From Novosphingobium sp. PC22D (GTDB lineage: Bacteria; Pseudomonadota; Alphaproteobacteria; Sphingomonadales; Sphingomonadaceae), in contig NZ_MWMO01000011.1 of assembly GCF_002556635.1 (NCBI RefSeq), forward strand, positions 62,001 through 126,000: a DNA stretch of 64,000 nt, written 5' to 3'. Made by a program: the position numbers and the translations under genes. This document shows positions 43,603-52,600 of this stretch, piece after piece. Positions within the stretch are counted from its first letter, which is position 1; each line of letters begins with the position of its first letter. The notes beneath the pieces are model-generated. The model made no database searches. It had not been told where the DNA came from and saw only the letters and a program-made list of their open reading frames with translations.

Positions 43603-45735
43603 ATGGCTACTGCCTTTCAGAAGATCACCCTGTCGCCGGCGCGCGACATCCCCTTCAACAAGCTGGTGCTGAGCCAGAGAAACGTCCGGCGCGTCAAGGC
43701 CGGCGTCTCGATCGAGGACCTGGCGGCCTCGATCGCCCGACGCGGCCTTATCCAGAGCCTCAACGTCCGCCCCGTGGTGGACGCGGAAGGCAATGAGACC
43801 GGCATGTTCGAAGTGCCTGCGGGCGGCCGCCGGTTCCGGGCCCTCGAGCTGCTGACCAAGCAGAAGCGGCTCGCGAAGACCGCGCTCGTGCCCTGCGTCG
43901 TTCGCCCGGCCGACGATCCGATCCTCGACGAGGAAGTCTCTCTAGTCGAGAACACCGAGCGCGTCGACCTCCACCCCCTCGACGAATTCCGTGCCTTCCA
44001 GGAAATGCGCCTGAAGGGCACGCCCGAAGAGGATATCGCGGCCGCGCACCGCGTGACCGTGCAGGTCGTCAAGCAGCGCCTGCGCCTGGCCGCGGTCTCG
44101 CCCAACCTGCTCGACGTCTATGCCGAGGATGGCATGACGCTGGAGCAGCTCATGGCGTTCACCGTCACGAACGACCACGCCCGCCAGGAACTGGTGTGGG
44201 AGTCGATCAGCAAGAGCTGGTCGAAGGAGCCCTATCAGATCCGGCGCATGCTGAACGAGACCACGGTGCGGGCCTCGGACAAGCGCGCCGTCTTCGTCGG
44301 CGTCGATGTCTACGAGGCGCAGGGCGGCTGCGTGGTCCGTGACCTCTTCCAGGCCGACGATGGCGGCTGGCTTCAGGACCCCGCGCTACTCGACCGCCTC
44401 GTCGCCGAGAAGCTCAAGGCCGAGGCCGAAGCGATCGCATCCGAGGGCTGGAAGTGGATCGAGGTCGCCCTCAGCTTCCCCTATGGCCACGACCATGGCC
44501 TGCGCGAGCTGATCGGTGAAACCGTCGATCTGACTGACGACGAGCGCGCCACGCGCGAGGCGCTGCGCAGCGAATATGATCGGCTCGAGGCCGAATATTC
44601 GGAAGCCGACGAACTGCCGGGCGAGATCGATCAGCGCCTCGGCGAGATCGAGCAGGCGCTCGACGGCTTCGAACAGCGTCCGGTGATCTACGATCCGATC
44701 GAGATCGCCAGGGCGGGCGTCTTCGTCAGCATCGATGCAGACGGTTCGCTATCGGTGGACCGCGGCTATGTTCGCTCCGAGGACGAGGCTCCGGCTGCGC
44801 CCGAGGGCGACGAGGCCGAGGCGTCGACGGGCAGCGCCAGCGATCCGGCTGTCCCTGTGGTCCAGCGTGCCGTCATTACCATCGGCGGGCAGCCGACCGA
44901 GGCCGAGGAGGACGAGGAGGACGGCATCAAGCCGCTCCCCGAGCGCCTGGTCATCGAGCTGACTGCCTCGCGCACGGTCGCGCTGCGCAACGCGGTGGCG
45001 GACAACCCGCACATCGCCATGACCGCGTTGCTCCACAAGCTGGTGTCGGACCGCTTCATGACGCGCATGTACACGGGCGCCATGGAGGCCGGCGTGAAGA
45101 GCGTCTACCTCTCCGTTCAGGATGACGAGCTGAAGGACAGCCCGTCCGCCCGCGCGGTGCAGGAACGTCACGACGCCTGGGCGGCCGACGTCCCGAAGGA
45201 CGATGACGCCCTGTGGGACTGGCTCGCCGCGCTCGACGACGCCAGCCGCATGGCGCTCATGGCGCATTGCGTCAGCTTCGGCGTCAATGCGCTCTATGAG
45301 CGGCCCAATCCGCACAGCTCCAGCGGCATCTCGCAGCACACGCTTGAGATGCGGCTCGCACAGGCCGATCGGCTGGCGCGCGCGACCGGCCTCGACATGG
45401 TGGACGTCGGCTGGAAGCCGACCGTGGGCAACTATCTCGGGCGCGTCACCAAGCCCCGCATCCTTCAGGCGGTCCGCGAGGGCGTCGGCGACCAGGCCGC
45501 GCAGCTCATCGATCATCTGAAGAAGGGCGACATGGCCAAGGAGGCGGAACGCCTGCTGGCCGACGCGGGCTGGCTGCCCGAGCCGCTTCGGCTGATCGAC
45601 AGCCAGCCGGCCACCGATAGTGACGCCGGTGACGATGAGGGCGCCGAGCTGCCGGACTTCCTCAACGGCGACGACGAGGAGGACGTCCAGACCGATGCGG
45701 AGGAAGACGAGCAGCATCTCGTCGCAGCCGAGTGA
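43603..45735 (+). CDS. ParB/Spo0J-domain protein of conjugative element
   Basis: The 710-residue protein has an N-terminal ParB/sulfiredoxin-like domain: IPFNKLVLSQRNVRRVKAGVSIEDLAASIARRGLIQSLNVRP, then AGGRRFRALELLTKQKRL (the CTP/nucleotide-binding GxRR box) and SLVENTERVDLHPLDEFRAF. A helix-turn-helix region follows (about 140-175). The middle is an acidic region (about 305-440), and the C-terminal 250 residues are specific to this plasmid/ICE group. It is much larger than chromosomal ParB and far from parA (61681), so it may act in DNA protection or regulation instead of segregation. Confidence 0.85.
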   Translation: MATAFQKITLSPARDIPFNKLVLSQRNVRRVKAGVSIEDLAASIARRGLIQSLNVRPVVDAEGNETGMFEVPAGGRRFRALELLTKQKRLAKTALVPCVVRPADDPILDEEVSLVENTERVDLHPLDEFRAFQEMRLKGTPEEDIAAAHRVTVQVVKQRLRLAAVSPNLLDVYAEDGMTLEQLMAFTVTNDHARQELVWESISKSWSKEPYQIRRMLNETTVRASDKRAVFVGVDVYEAQGGCVVRDLFQADDGGWLQDPALLDRLVAEKLKAEAEAIASEGWKWIEVALSFPYGHDHGLRELIGETVDLTDDERATREALRSEYDRLEAEYSEADELPGEIDQRLGEIEQALDGFEQRPVIYDPIEIARAGVFVSIDADGSLSVDRGYVRSEDEAPAAPEGDEAEASTGSASDPAVPVVQRAVITIGGQPTEAEEDEEDGIKPLPERLVIELTASRTVALRNAVADNPHIAMTALLHKLVSDRFMTRMYTGAMEAGVKSVYLSVQDDELKDSPSARAVQERHDAWAADVPKDDDALWDWLAALDDASRMALMAHCVSFGVNALYERPNPHSSSGISQHTLEMRLAQADRLARATGLDMVDVGWKPTVGNYLGRVTKPRILQAVREGVGDQAAQLIDHLKKGDMAKEAERLLADAGWLPEPLRLIDSQPATDSDAGDDEGAELPDFLNGDDEEDVQTDAEEDEQHLVAAE

Positions 45736-45741
45736 TTGACT

Positions 45742-45767
45742 GGCGGGTCGGCTTCGGCCGTCCCGCC
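45742..45767 (+). terminator. hairpin between the ParB-like gene and the next gene
   Basis: GGCGGG-T-CGGC-TTCG-GCCG-T-CCCGCC: an 11-bp stem with one T-T mismatch and a UUCG tetraloop, followed by TCTCCCTTTC and then the ribosome site AAAGGAG of the next gene. It could end or attenuate transcription or protect the upstream mRNA. Confidence 0.55.
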
Positions 45768-45794
45768 TCTCCCTTTCACCAAAGGAGCGAGGCC

Positions 45795-46016
45795 ATGAGC
45801 CGTCCGACAACCACGACGCCCCGGCGCGTCATCTTCCAATATCTCGTTCCCGTCCATGTCGAGGTCGAGGACGGCCTCGTCTGCCGGGTGACCGTCATCG
45901 ACGAGACGCCGGTCCGCGATCCCGCCGTCGTCGAGGGCGACGCCAGCGACCTCGCCGAGGCGGTCGCGGCCGCCGACGACGGCCAGCCATGGCCGTCCTG
46001 GCGGTTCGGCTACTAG
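45795..46016 (+). CDS. small conserved ICE protein, unknown function
   Basis: The 73-residue product (MSRPTTTTPRRVIFQYLVPVHVEVEDGLVCRVTVIDETPV) has two beta strands and an acidic, helical C-terminus ending WPSWRFGY. AAAGGAG is 6 nt before the ATG. It belongs to the run of small genes between the ParB-like and PAPS-reductase-like genes. I recognise no domain. Confidence 0.7.
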   Translation: MSRPTTTTPRRVIFQYLVPVHVEVEDGLVCRVTVIDETPVRDPAVVEGDASDLAEAVAAADDGQPWPSWRFGY

Positions 46017-46040
46017 CCGCCTTCAGCACCGTCCAACCCC

Positions 46041-46072
46041 GAGCCCGGCCCCGTGCCGGGCTCTTTTCGTTT
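46041..46072 (+). terminator. terminator-like hairpin just before the next ribosome site
   Basis: Perfect 8-bp stem AGCCCGGC/GCCGGGCT (46042-46062, loop CCCGT) followed by CTTTTCGTTT and then AGGAG of the next gene 5 nt later. The form is that of an intrinsic terminator, but its position suggests attenuation between linked genes. Confidence 0.7.
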
Positions 46073-46084
46073 CAGGAGTTCAGC

Positions 46085-46498
46085 ATGCCTCTCTTCACCA
46101 TCGAGACGACCTACCGGATTCCGGTCTATCGCCAGCGCCGCTACGAAGCGCCGACACTCGCCGAAGCCTGCCGCCTCGCCATCGAGGACGATGACTGGGA
46201 CGGGTCCAAGGAGGACTACGAGTGCGCCGGCGAGACGCACGTCACCGGCGCATGGCCCGGCGCGGTCGATCCCTACAGCGTGCCGCTGCTCGCGGTCCCG
46301 AGCCAGTTCGGCGAGACCCTCCAGCGCAAGGCCGACCATTTTACCGAGTTGCTCGCGCAGCTCACCCTTGTCGCGCAGCCCATGGGCCTGTCCGCACAAG
46401 ATTTCGCGTGCTGGCTGCCGTCGGCACACTCCGCCGTCCGCAAAGCCAACGCCATCGTCGCGGCAGCGCGCGATCCCGACGAGGAAGGCCAGCTATGA
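46085..46498 (+). CDS. small conserved ICE protein, unknown function
   Basis: The 137-residue protein starts MPLFTIETTYRIPVYRQRRYEAPTLAEACRLAIEDDDWDGSKEDYECAGETHV, an acidic alpha-beta region. A helical C-terminal half follows, with QRKADHFTELLAQLTLVAQPMGLSAQDFACWLPSAHSAVRKANAIVAAA. The N-terminal part resembles the next gene product in strand order (receptor-like 40-residue motif ending in a Thr/Ala-rich helix). The stop overlaps the next ATG. No function is known. Confidence 0.72.
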   Translation: MPLFTIETTYRIPVYRQRRYEAPTLAEACRLAIEDDDWDGSKEDYECAGETHVTGAWPGAVDPYSVPLLAVPSQFGETLQRKADHFTELLAQLTLVAQPMGLSAQDFACWLPSAHSAVRKANAIVAAARDPDEEGQL

Positions 46499-46767
46499 GC
46501 GAATATATCGTCAAGGTCGGCTTCTGGCTACGCGCCTACGACACGCTGACCATCGACGCCGCTTCCGACGCCGAGGCGATCGAAGCAGCCAAGGCGGCGG
46601 CGGCCGTCGCCATGGAGTCGACGGCCTATCCCGACCACATCGACACGGACGAACGCCGTGAAGGCGTCATCGCCTTTATCGACCGCTGCAACGGCAAGGG
46701 CCGCGAAGCCGTGATCGAGGACGTCGAATTCGACGACGGCCGCATCCACGGACCACCCGCCGCCTGA
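46495..46767 (+). CDS. small conserved ICE protein, unknown function
   Basis: The 90-residue acidic protein (MSEYIVKVGFWLRAYDTLTIDAASDAEAIEAAKAAAAVAMES) has a strand-helix start that resembles the DUF-type domain of the gene before it, with DAEAIEAAKAAA in the helix. It is coupled to the preceding gene through an ATGA overlap. No named family. Confidence 0.7.
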   Translation: MSEYIVKVGFWLRAYDTLTIDAASDAEAIEAAKAAAAVAMESTAYPDHIDTDERREGVIAFIDRCNGKGREAVIEDVEFDDGRIHGPPAA

Positions 46768-46794
46768 TCCCCCGCTCAACGTCCTTTCACCCAG

Positions 46795-46825
46795 AAGCCC
46801 GGCCATCGCGCCGGGCTTTCGCGTT
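46795..46825 (+). terminator. terminator-like hairpin just before the next ribosome site
   Basis: Perfect 9-bp stem AAGCCCGGC/GCCGGGCTT (46795-46818, loop CATCGC) followed by TCGCGTTTC and, 5 nt on, the GGAG of the next gene. It is almost the same stem sequence as the hairpin at 46042. Confidence 0.65.
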
Positions 46826-46839
46826 TCATGGAGCCTGAC

Positions 46840-47256
46840 ATGGCCGACTATTTCACCCATTTCTCCTGCCTGCTCGATGTCGGCACGCCCGACAACGCCG
46901 CCCGCGCCCTCCAGCTTTACAACGACCTGTCCGAGGAAGGCGCATCGGAAGATCCACCCTCGGAGGGCTTCCTGCTCTCGATCGAGCCGGAGCATGGCGG
47001 CACACAGCTCTGGATGCGCGATGACGTGACCGGCGACCCCGAGCGCCTGATCCAGTTCGTCACGCGCTGCGCCGCCGAGTTCGGCCTCACCGGGCTCTGG
47101 GGTTTTCAGTATGCCAACACCTGTTCGCGTCCCTGCGTGAATGCGTTCGGCGGCGGCGCGCACGTCCTCAACCTCGCCACCCGCACCACGGTCGCCTGGA
47201 CCTACACCAATGGCTGGCTGGCCGAAGTGCTCGACGGAGGCGATCCCGATGCCTGA
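46840..47256 (+). CDS. conserved ICE protein, unknown function
   Basis: The 138-residue protein (MADYFTHFSCLLDVGTPDNAARALQLYNDLSEEGASEDPPSEGFLL) continues with EPEHGGTQLWMRDDVTGDPERLIQFVTRCAAEFGLTGLWGFQYANTCSRPCVNAFGGGAHVLNL. This looks like a compact alpha-beta domain found on plasmids and ICEs. ATG 46840 is 8 nt after GGAG; ATG 46828 is in frame. It overlaps the next gene by 8 bp. Confidence 0.75.
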   Translation: MADYFTHFSCLLDVGTPDNAARALQLYNDLSEEGASEDPPSEGFLLSIEPEHGGTQLWMRDDVTGDPERLIQFVTRCAAEFGLTGLWGFQYANTCSRPCVNAFGGGAHVLNLATRTTVAWTYTNGWLAEVLDGGDPDA

Positions 47257-47893
47257 AATCATCGAAACCACCGTCTATCGCCTCGACGAACTCGCTGGCA
47301 CGGCGAAGGAGTATGCCCGCGCCTGGTATCGCGAGGCTGGCTTCGACCATGACTGGTTCGAGTTCGTCTTCGACGATTTCGAGCGCATCTGCTCGATCCT
47401 GGGCATCGATCTGCGGACCGTGCCCGCACGCCTCTATGGCGGCAGCTCCCGCCAGAAGCCTTGCATCTACTTTTCAGGTTTCTGGAGCCAGGGCGACGGG
47501 GCCTGCTTCGAAGGCCATTATCGGCATGCCAAGGCTGCACCCCGGAAAATCCGGGACCACGCTCCCGAGGAGGTCGAGCTTCACCGTATCGCGGACGCGC
47601 TCCAAGCGGTCCAGCGCCGCAACTTCTACCAGCTCCACGCCGGCATCACGCACCGCGATCGCTACTATCATGAATACTGCATGGCGATCTCGGTCGAGCG
47701 CGACAGCCCGACTTGGCAGGACTTGACGGCGGATGCGGAGGACGCGGTGATCGAGGCGCTGCGCGATCTCGCGCGTTGGCTCTATCGCCAGCTCGAACGT
47801 GAGCATGAGTATCTGACGTCAGACGCGGTCGTTGACGAAGCGATCCTCGCCAATGGCTACACCTTCACCGACACCGGACGCCGGTTCGGATAG
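47249..47893 (+). CDS. conserved ICE protein of unknown function
   Basis: The 214-residue protein begins MPEIIETTVYRLDELAGTAKEYARAWYREAGFDHDWFEFVFDDFERICSILGIDLRT. The central KPCIYFSGFWSQGDGACFEGHYRHAKAAP and C-terminal RDLARWLYRQLEREHEYLTSDAVVDEAILANGYTFTDTGRR blocks are distinctive. Close relatives are found on phages and conjugative elements and are sometimes labelled antitoxin-like, without proof. It is acidic and aromatic-rich, which would suit a nucleic-acid mimic or a protein-binding role, but this is a guess. Confidence 0.75.
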   Translation: MPEIIETTVYRLDELAGTAKEYARAWYREAGFDHDWFEFVFDDFERICSILGIDLRTVPARLYGGSSRQKPCIYFSGFWSQGDGACFEGHYRHAKAAPRKIRDHAPEEVELHRIADALQAVQRRNFYQLHAGITHRDRYYHEYCMAISVERDSPTWQDLTADAEDAVIEALRDLARWLYRQLEREHEYLTSDAVVDEAILANGYTFTDTGRRFG

Positions 47894-47899
47894 CCAGCC

Positions 47900-48259
47900 C
47901 TACCAGACCGCCACTTCCCACTGACCGTCTACGCGAGCGAAGCCGATCGGCCGGTTCTGCGGCGCTGCGTTCGGCCGGCTCGGGTCCATGACGAGCTGCG
48001 TCATGCAGGTCACGCCCGGACCGACCCCGCCGGGCGAGCAGTCACCAAGCTTCAGCGTCGCATTGGCTAGCGACGTGCCCGTAAAGAGACGATGCCGCCG
48101 CACCGCCGCGGTCGCTTCTTCTTCCGTCGGCTGCGCCACTCCGGCCACCGCCGCCGGCGACGCCGCGACCGGGGAGAGCACCGGCCGGAGCGCGAAGCCC
48201 GCCCCGAACCCGATCACCAGGCACACCGCCCCGGTGATGCCGATTGCGCTGCCCTTCAT
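47900..48259 (-). CDS. membrane-anchored periplasmic small protein
   Basis: The 119-residue product starts MKGSAIGITGAVCLVIGFGAGFALRPVLSP, an uncleaved anchor or signal sequence, and its mature part has two Cys (DCSPGG and VTCMTQL). The frame is open to 48313, but the upstream residues are Arg-rich, so this ATG is preferred. It reads opposite to the backbone genes and ends 6 bp from the 3' end of the preceding gene. A periplasmic role with TraF and the conjugation channel is possible but not shown. Confidence 0.7.
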   Translation of the reverse strand: MKGSAIGITGAVCLVIGFGAGFALRPVLSPVAASPAAVAGVAQPTEEEATAAVRRHRLFTGTSLANATLKLGDCSPGGVGPGVTCMTQLVMDPSRPNAAPQNRPIGFARVDGQWEVAVW

Positions 48260-48390
48260 ACCGCCACCGACCTCCGCCCTGCGTGGCGGGCTCGCACGCG
48301 CGACCCGCCCCAATCTCTACTCCCCACGAAGTTTAGCGTCGCGGCCGCGTAGCCGAAAGGCTGGGCGATGAGTCGGGCACTGCGCGCGGC

Positions 48391-48485
48391 AGAGCGAGAG
48401 GATCGGTCGGAAGGCTCCGAGCCCGCCCCGTGGAGAGAGCGCGGCGTCGGCTCGCCCTCGTCCCCCTCTCTTTCCGGAGCCGCCC
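48391..48485 (+). promoter_or_regulatory. purine-rich 5' leader of the PAPS-reductase-like gene
   Basis: AGAGCGAGAGGA at 48391 recurs before the helicase gene (49530) and, as AGAGTGAGAGGA, before DUF932. It is followed by GGTCGG, GAGAGAG and CTCTCTTTCCGGAG before the ATG, with scope for GAGAGAG-CTCTC pairing. The leader is related to, but less regular than, those at 41659 and 43517. Confidence 0.45.
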
Positions 48486-49487
48486 ATGCTGCTTACGCTC
48501 GACCAACGCCGTCGGCTGCGCGCTGCGCTCGCCGATCGTCTCCTCGCCGTCTGCTACGGCGCGGGTGTCGACTCGACCGCCATGCTGATCGCATTGAGGC
48601 TGGCCGGACTGCGCCCGCACATTATCACCTTCGCCGATACCGCAGCGGAAAAGCCGCCGACCCTCGATCATCTCGACCGCATCGACGCGGTCCTCGCGGG
48701 CTGGTCATGGCCGCCCATCACACGCTGCCGGAAGCACACCCTTCCCGGGACGGCCTACGCCGATCTCTATGGCAACTGCCTTGCCAACGAGACCCTGCCG
48801 TCCCTGGCGTTCGGGCTGAAATCCTGCTCGATCAAGTGGAAGCAGAAGCCGCAGGACCAGGCAATCAAGGGCGCCGCGTCGGGGCCGAATGCGGCCGAGC
48901 CGCACCCGATCTGGCGGGAAGCCACCCGGCGAGGCACGCGGATCGTCAAGCTGATCGGTTATGATTGCGGCCGGGCGGATCTTCGCCGATCGCGCCGCCT
49001 GCCGGCCGCGGACGCCGATTTCGACTACGCCTATCCGCTCCAGATGCTCGGATGGGACCGCGCGGACTGCATCGGCGTCATCGCCGAGACGCTCGGCGCG
49101 CATATAGTCCCGATCAAATCGGCCTGTTTCTTCTGCCCAGCGTCGAAAATCTGGGAGCTTTACTGGTTGGCCGCCCACTATCCCGACCTGCTGGAACGCG
49201 CCCTTGTTCTGGAGCGCAATGCGCTGACCGGGCGACATAGCCGCTTCAGCGAAGTCGCGTTTGGCGCGACATGGGAAGACCTCGTCCGCTCGGCCGATCG
49301 CTTCCCTAGCAGCTCGACGACCGTGGGTCTCGGTCGGAGTTTTGCGTGGAACCAGTGGGCGCGGGTCAACGACGTCGTCGACGCTTCGTTTCGCGTCAAG
49401 CGCAGCGCCGAGGATCGCGAGCGCTTTCTCGCGCTCGCCGGTCACCTCCAAGGTGCCGGCAACGCGCTCGACGCCCGCGCCGCATGA
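48486..49487 (+). CDS. PAPS-reductase-like / adenine nucleotide alpha-hydrolase family protein
   Basis: The 333-residue protein has a PP-loop domain with a changed P-loop, CYGAGVDSTAML, in place of SGGxDS. Downstream are TFADTAAEKPPTLDHLDRIDAVL, NCLANETLPSLAFGLKSCSIKWKQKP and CFFCPASKIWELYWLAAHYPDLLERAL, which bring Cys residues that could bind a metal cluster as in PAPS reductase and DndC-like enzymes. It is not near sulphur genes. In plasmids and ICEs such proteins are suspected of DNA modification. The length is normal for this mobile-element subgroup. Confidence 0.8.
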   Translation: MLLTLDQRRRLRAALADRLLAVCYGAGVDSTAMLIALRLAGLRPHIITFADTAAEKPPTLDHLDRIDAVLAGWSWPPITRCRKHTLPGTAYADLYGNCLANETLPSLAFGLKSCSIKWKQKPQDQAIKGAASGPNAAEPHPIWREATRRGTRIVKLIGYDCGRADLRRSRRLPAADADFDYAYPLQMLGWDRADCIGVIAETLGAHIVPIKSACFFCPASKIWELYWLAAHYPDLLERALVLERNALTGRHSRFSEVAFGATWEDLVRSADRFPSSSTTVGLGRSFAWNQWARVNDVVDASFRVKRSAEDRERFLALAGHLQGAGNALDARAA

Positions 49488-49529
49488 GACCGGCCGCCGC
49501 CAAGGCCGCGCCGGCGGTCCCCCCAGCCA

Positions 49530-49624
49530 GAGCGAGAGGAAGGCCGGGACGGGTTTGAGCCCGTCCGGTCGAGAGAGAGCGCCGGGCCGGCTCGTCCGTC
49601 TCCCGCTCTTTCGAGGTGATCCCC
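49530..49624 (+). promoter_or_regulatory. structured 5' leader of the helicase gene
   Basis: AGAGCGAGAGGA is followed by a perfect hairpin GGACGGG (49547-49553) TTTGAG CCCGTCC (49560-49566), then GAGAGAGAG, CCGGGCCGG and GAGG before the ATG at 49625. The first hairpin echoes the GACGGG/CCCGTC stem in the DUF932 and ParB-like leaders, but closed locally. Confidence 0.55.
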
Positions 49625-52600
49625 ATGCTTCATGCTTCCATTCCGGCGGCCGCTCCGGCCGCGCCCCTTGCGCCGACGTCCGGCCTTGCGCCCGCTACCG
49701 CCATTCTCGCGGCTGCGGAACGACTCCTCCCGCATATCGAACAGGGACGCGCGATCGACGCCGCCATCCTGCGCTCCGCCATGGAGCAGGCCTTTGGCGC
49801 GTCTGACGCCAGCGGCGCCTGGGACTGGAAATCGGCCTATGACGCCTGCGAGGCAGCGACCGTCCTGTTCCTCCGCAAATACGGCAAGGCGCTCTTCCGC
49901 AAAGCCGCATCTCCGGCTGCACGGCTCACCGCGCTGTCCAAGATCGAGAGCTTGCTCCCGACCCACACACGCCGCTCCGAGGAGGCCCAGGCCTTCCAGC
50001 AATTCTCGACACCGATCCCGCTCGGCCTTGCGGCGGTCACCGCCGCATCGATCACGCCTGCGGATCGCGTGCTGGAGCCGTCGGCCGGCACGGGCTTGCT
50101 TGCCGCACTCGCCTACGTCGCCGGCGCTGGCCTTTCTCTTAACGAGCTGGCCGAGACCCGGGCCGATTTGCTGGCAGCGCTTTTTCCGGCAGTCGCCGTG
50201 ACGCGCTTCGACGCCGCCCAGATCGACGATCATCTCGATCGCGCCGCCGTCCCCAGCGTCGTCATCATGAATCCGCCGTTCTCGGTCATGGCGAACGTCT
50301 CCGGGCGCGTCGCCGACGCCGCCTATCGCCACCTTGCCTCGGCGCTGGCGCGGCTCGCGCCGGGCGGCCGTCTGGTCGCCATCACCGGCGCGAGTTTCTC
50401 GCCCGAGCTACCGACCTGGCGGGACAGCTTCGTCCGGTTGCAGGAGCGTGGCCGCGTCGTGTTCACCGCGGCGATCGCGGGCTCGGTCTATGCCAAGCAC
50501 GGCACGACCATCGAGACGCGGCTGACCGTCATCGACAAGGCGCAGGCCGAGGATGCCGAGCGCTTCCCCCCATCCCCTGGTATCGCGCCGGACGTGGCGA
50601 CGCTGCTCGCCTGGATCGAGCAGGACGTGCCGCCACGCATGGCCGTCGCGCTGCCAAAGATCGCGCCTGCCGTCACACCGCGCACCGTGCGCGGCTATCT
50701 CACCCGGGCCGCATCCGCCGCACCCGTCCGCCGCATCACGCAAGTCGAGGGCGTGCCGCTCGACTATGAGACCGTCGACTGGACGCCGCCCGAGGGCGGC
50801 CGCCTGTCGGACTCGATCTACGAGCCCTATGCGCTCCAGTCGATCCGCATACCGGACGCTCAGCCGCATCCGACCAAGCTCGTGCAATCGGCCTCCATGG
50901 CCTCGGTTGCGCCTCCCAAGCCGAGCTACCGGCCGTTGCTTCCCCATCCCATCGTCACCGAGGGCGTCCTTTCCGACGCCCAGCTCGAGACGCTGATCTA
51001 TGCCGGCGAAGCCCATGGCGACTATCTCGCCGGCGCCTGGACGGTGGACGAGACCGGCGACCTCGTCACCGCCGCGCCCGACGACGCACCGAACGCCGTC
51101 CGCTTTCGCCGTGGCTTCATGCTTGGCGACGGCACCGGCGCCGGCAAGGGCCGCCAGTCGGCCAGCATCATCCTCGACAACTGGCTCCAGGGTCGGCGCA
51201 AGGCCGTCTGGATTTCCAAGTCGGACAAGCTGCTCGAAGACGCGCAGAGGGACTGGTCAGCCGTGGGGATGGAGCGGCTACTGGTTACGCCGCTGTCCCG
51301 GTTCCCGCAGGGCACTCCGATCCGGCTCAACGAAGGCGTCCTATTCACCACCTACGCTACGCTACGGTCCGACGACCGTGGGGAGAAGCTTTCGCGCGTC
51401 AAGCAAATCGTCGAGTGGTTGGGCTCCGATTTCGACGGAGTGATCATTTTCGACGAAAGCCACGCGATGCAGAACGCCGGCGGCGGCAAGGGAGAACGGG
51501 GCGATGTTGCCCCCTCGCAGCAGGGCCGTGCGGGGCTCAGGCTCCAGCACTTGCTGCCGAACGCTCGCGTCGTCTATGTCTCGGCGACCGGCGCGACCAC
51601 CGTCCACAATCTCGCTTATGCCCAGCGGCTCGGCCTGTGGGGCGGCGACGATTTCCCCTTCGCCAATCGCGCCGAGTTCGTCGAGGCAGTGGAGAATGGC
51701 GGTGTCGCGGCCATGGAGGTGCTCGCCCGCGACCTGCGCGCGCTCGGCCTCTACACGGCCCGATCGCTCTCCTATGACGGCGTCGAATATGAATTGGTCG
51801 AGCACAAGCTCACACCCGAGCAGACCCGCATCTACGATGCCTATGCCGGCGCCTTCGCCATCATCCACAATCATCTCGATGCGGCGATGCAGGCCGCCAA
51901 CATCACCGGCGACAGCGGCACGCTGAACCGTCAGGCCAAGTCGGCCGCGCGCTCGGCCTTCGAGAGCGCCAAACAGCGCTTCTTCGGCCATCTGCTGACC
52001 AGCATGAAGACCCCGACGCTGATCCGCTCGATCGAACAGGACCTCGCCGACGGACACAGCGCCGTCATCCAGATCGTCTCGACCGGCGAAGCCCTGATGG
52101 AGCGGCGACTGGCCGAAATCCCGACCGAGGAATGGAACGACGTCAGGACGGACATTACGCCTCGTGAGTACGTCCTAGGGTATCTCCAGCACTCGTTCCC
52201 TGTGCAACTCTATGAGCCGTTCTCCGACAGCGAGGGCAATCTCTCCTCGCGGCCGGTCTTCAGGGACGGCCAGCCCGTCGAAAGCCGGGAAGCCGTCGCC
52301 CGCCGCGACGAGCTGATCGAGCGACTGGCATCGCTTGAGCCTGTTCCCGGCGCCCTCGATCAGATCGTCCAGCGCTTCGGCACCGATATCGTCGCCGAGG
52401 TCACCGGCCGGTCGCGCCGCGTGGTGCGCAAGGGCAAGCGCCTTGCGGTCGAGAACCGGGCGGCGTCGGCCAATCTCGCCGAGGCAGCCGCCTTCATGGA
52501 CGACCAGAAGCGCATCCTCGTCTTCTCGGATGCGGGCGGCACGGGACGCAGCTATCACGCCGATCTCGCTGCCCGTAATCAGCGCCTGCGCATCCACTAT

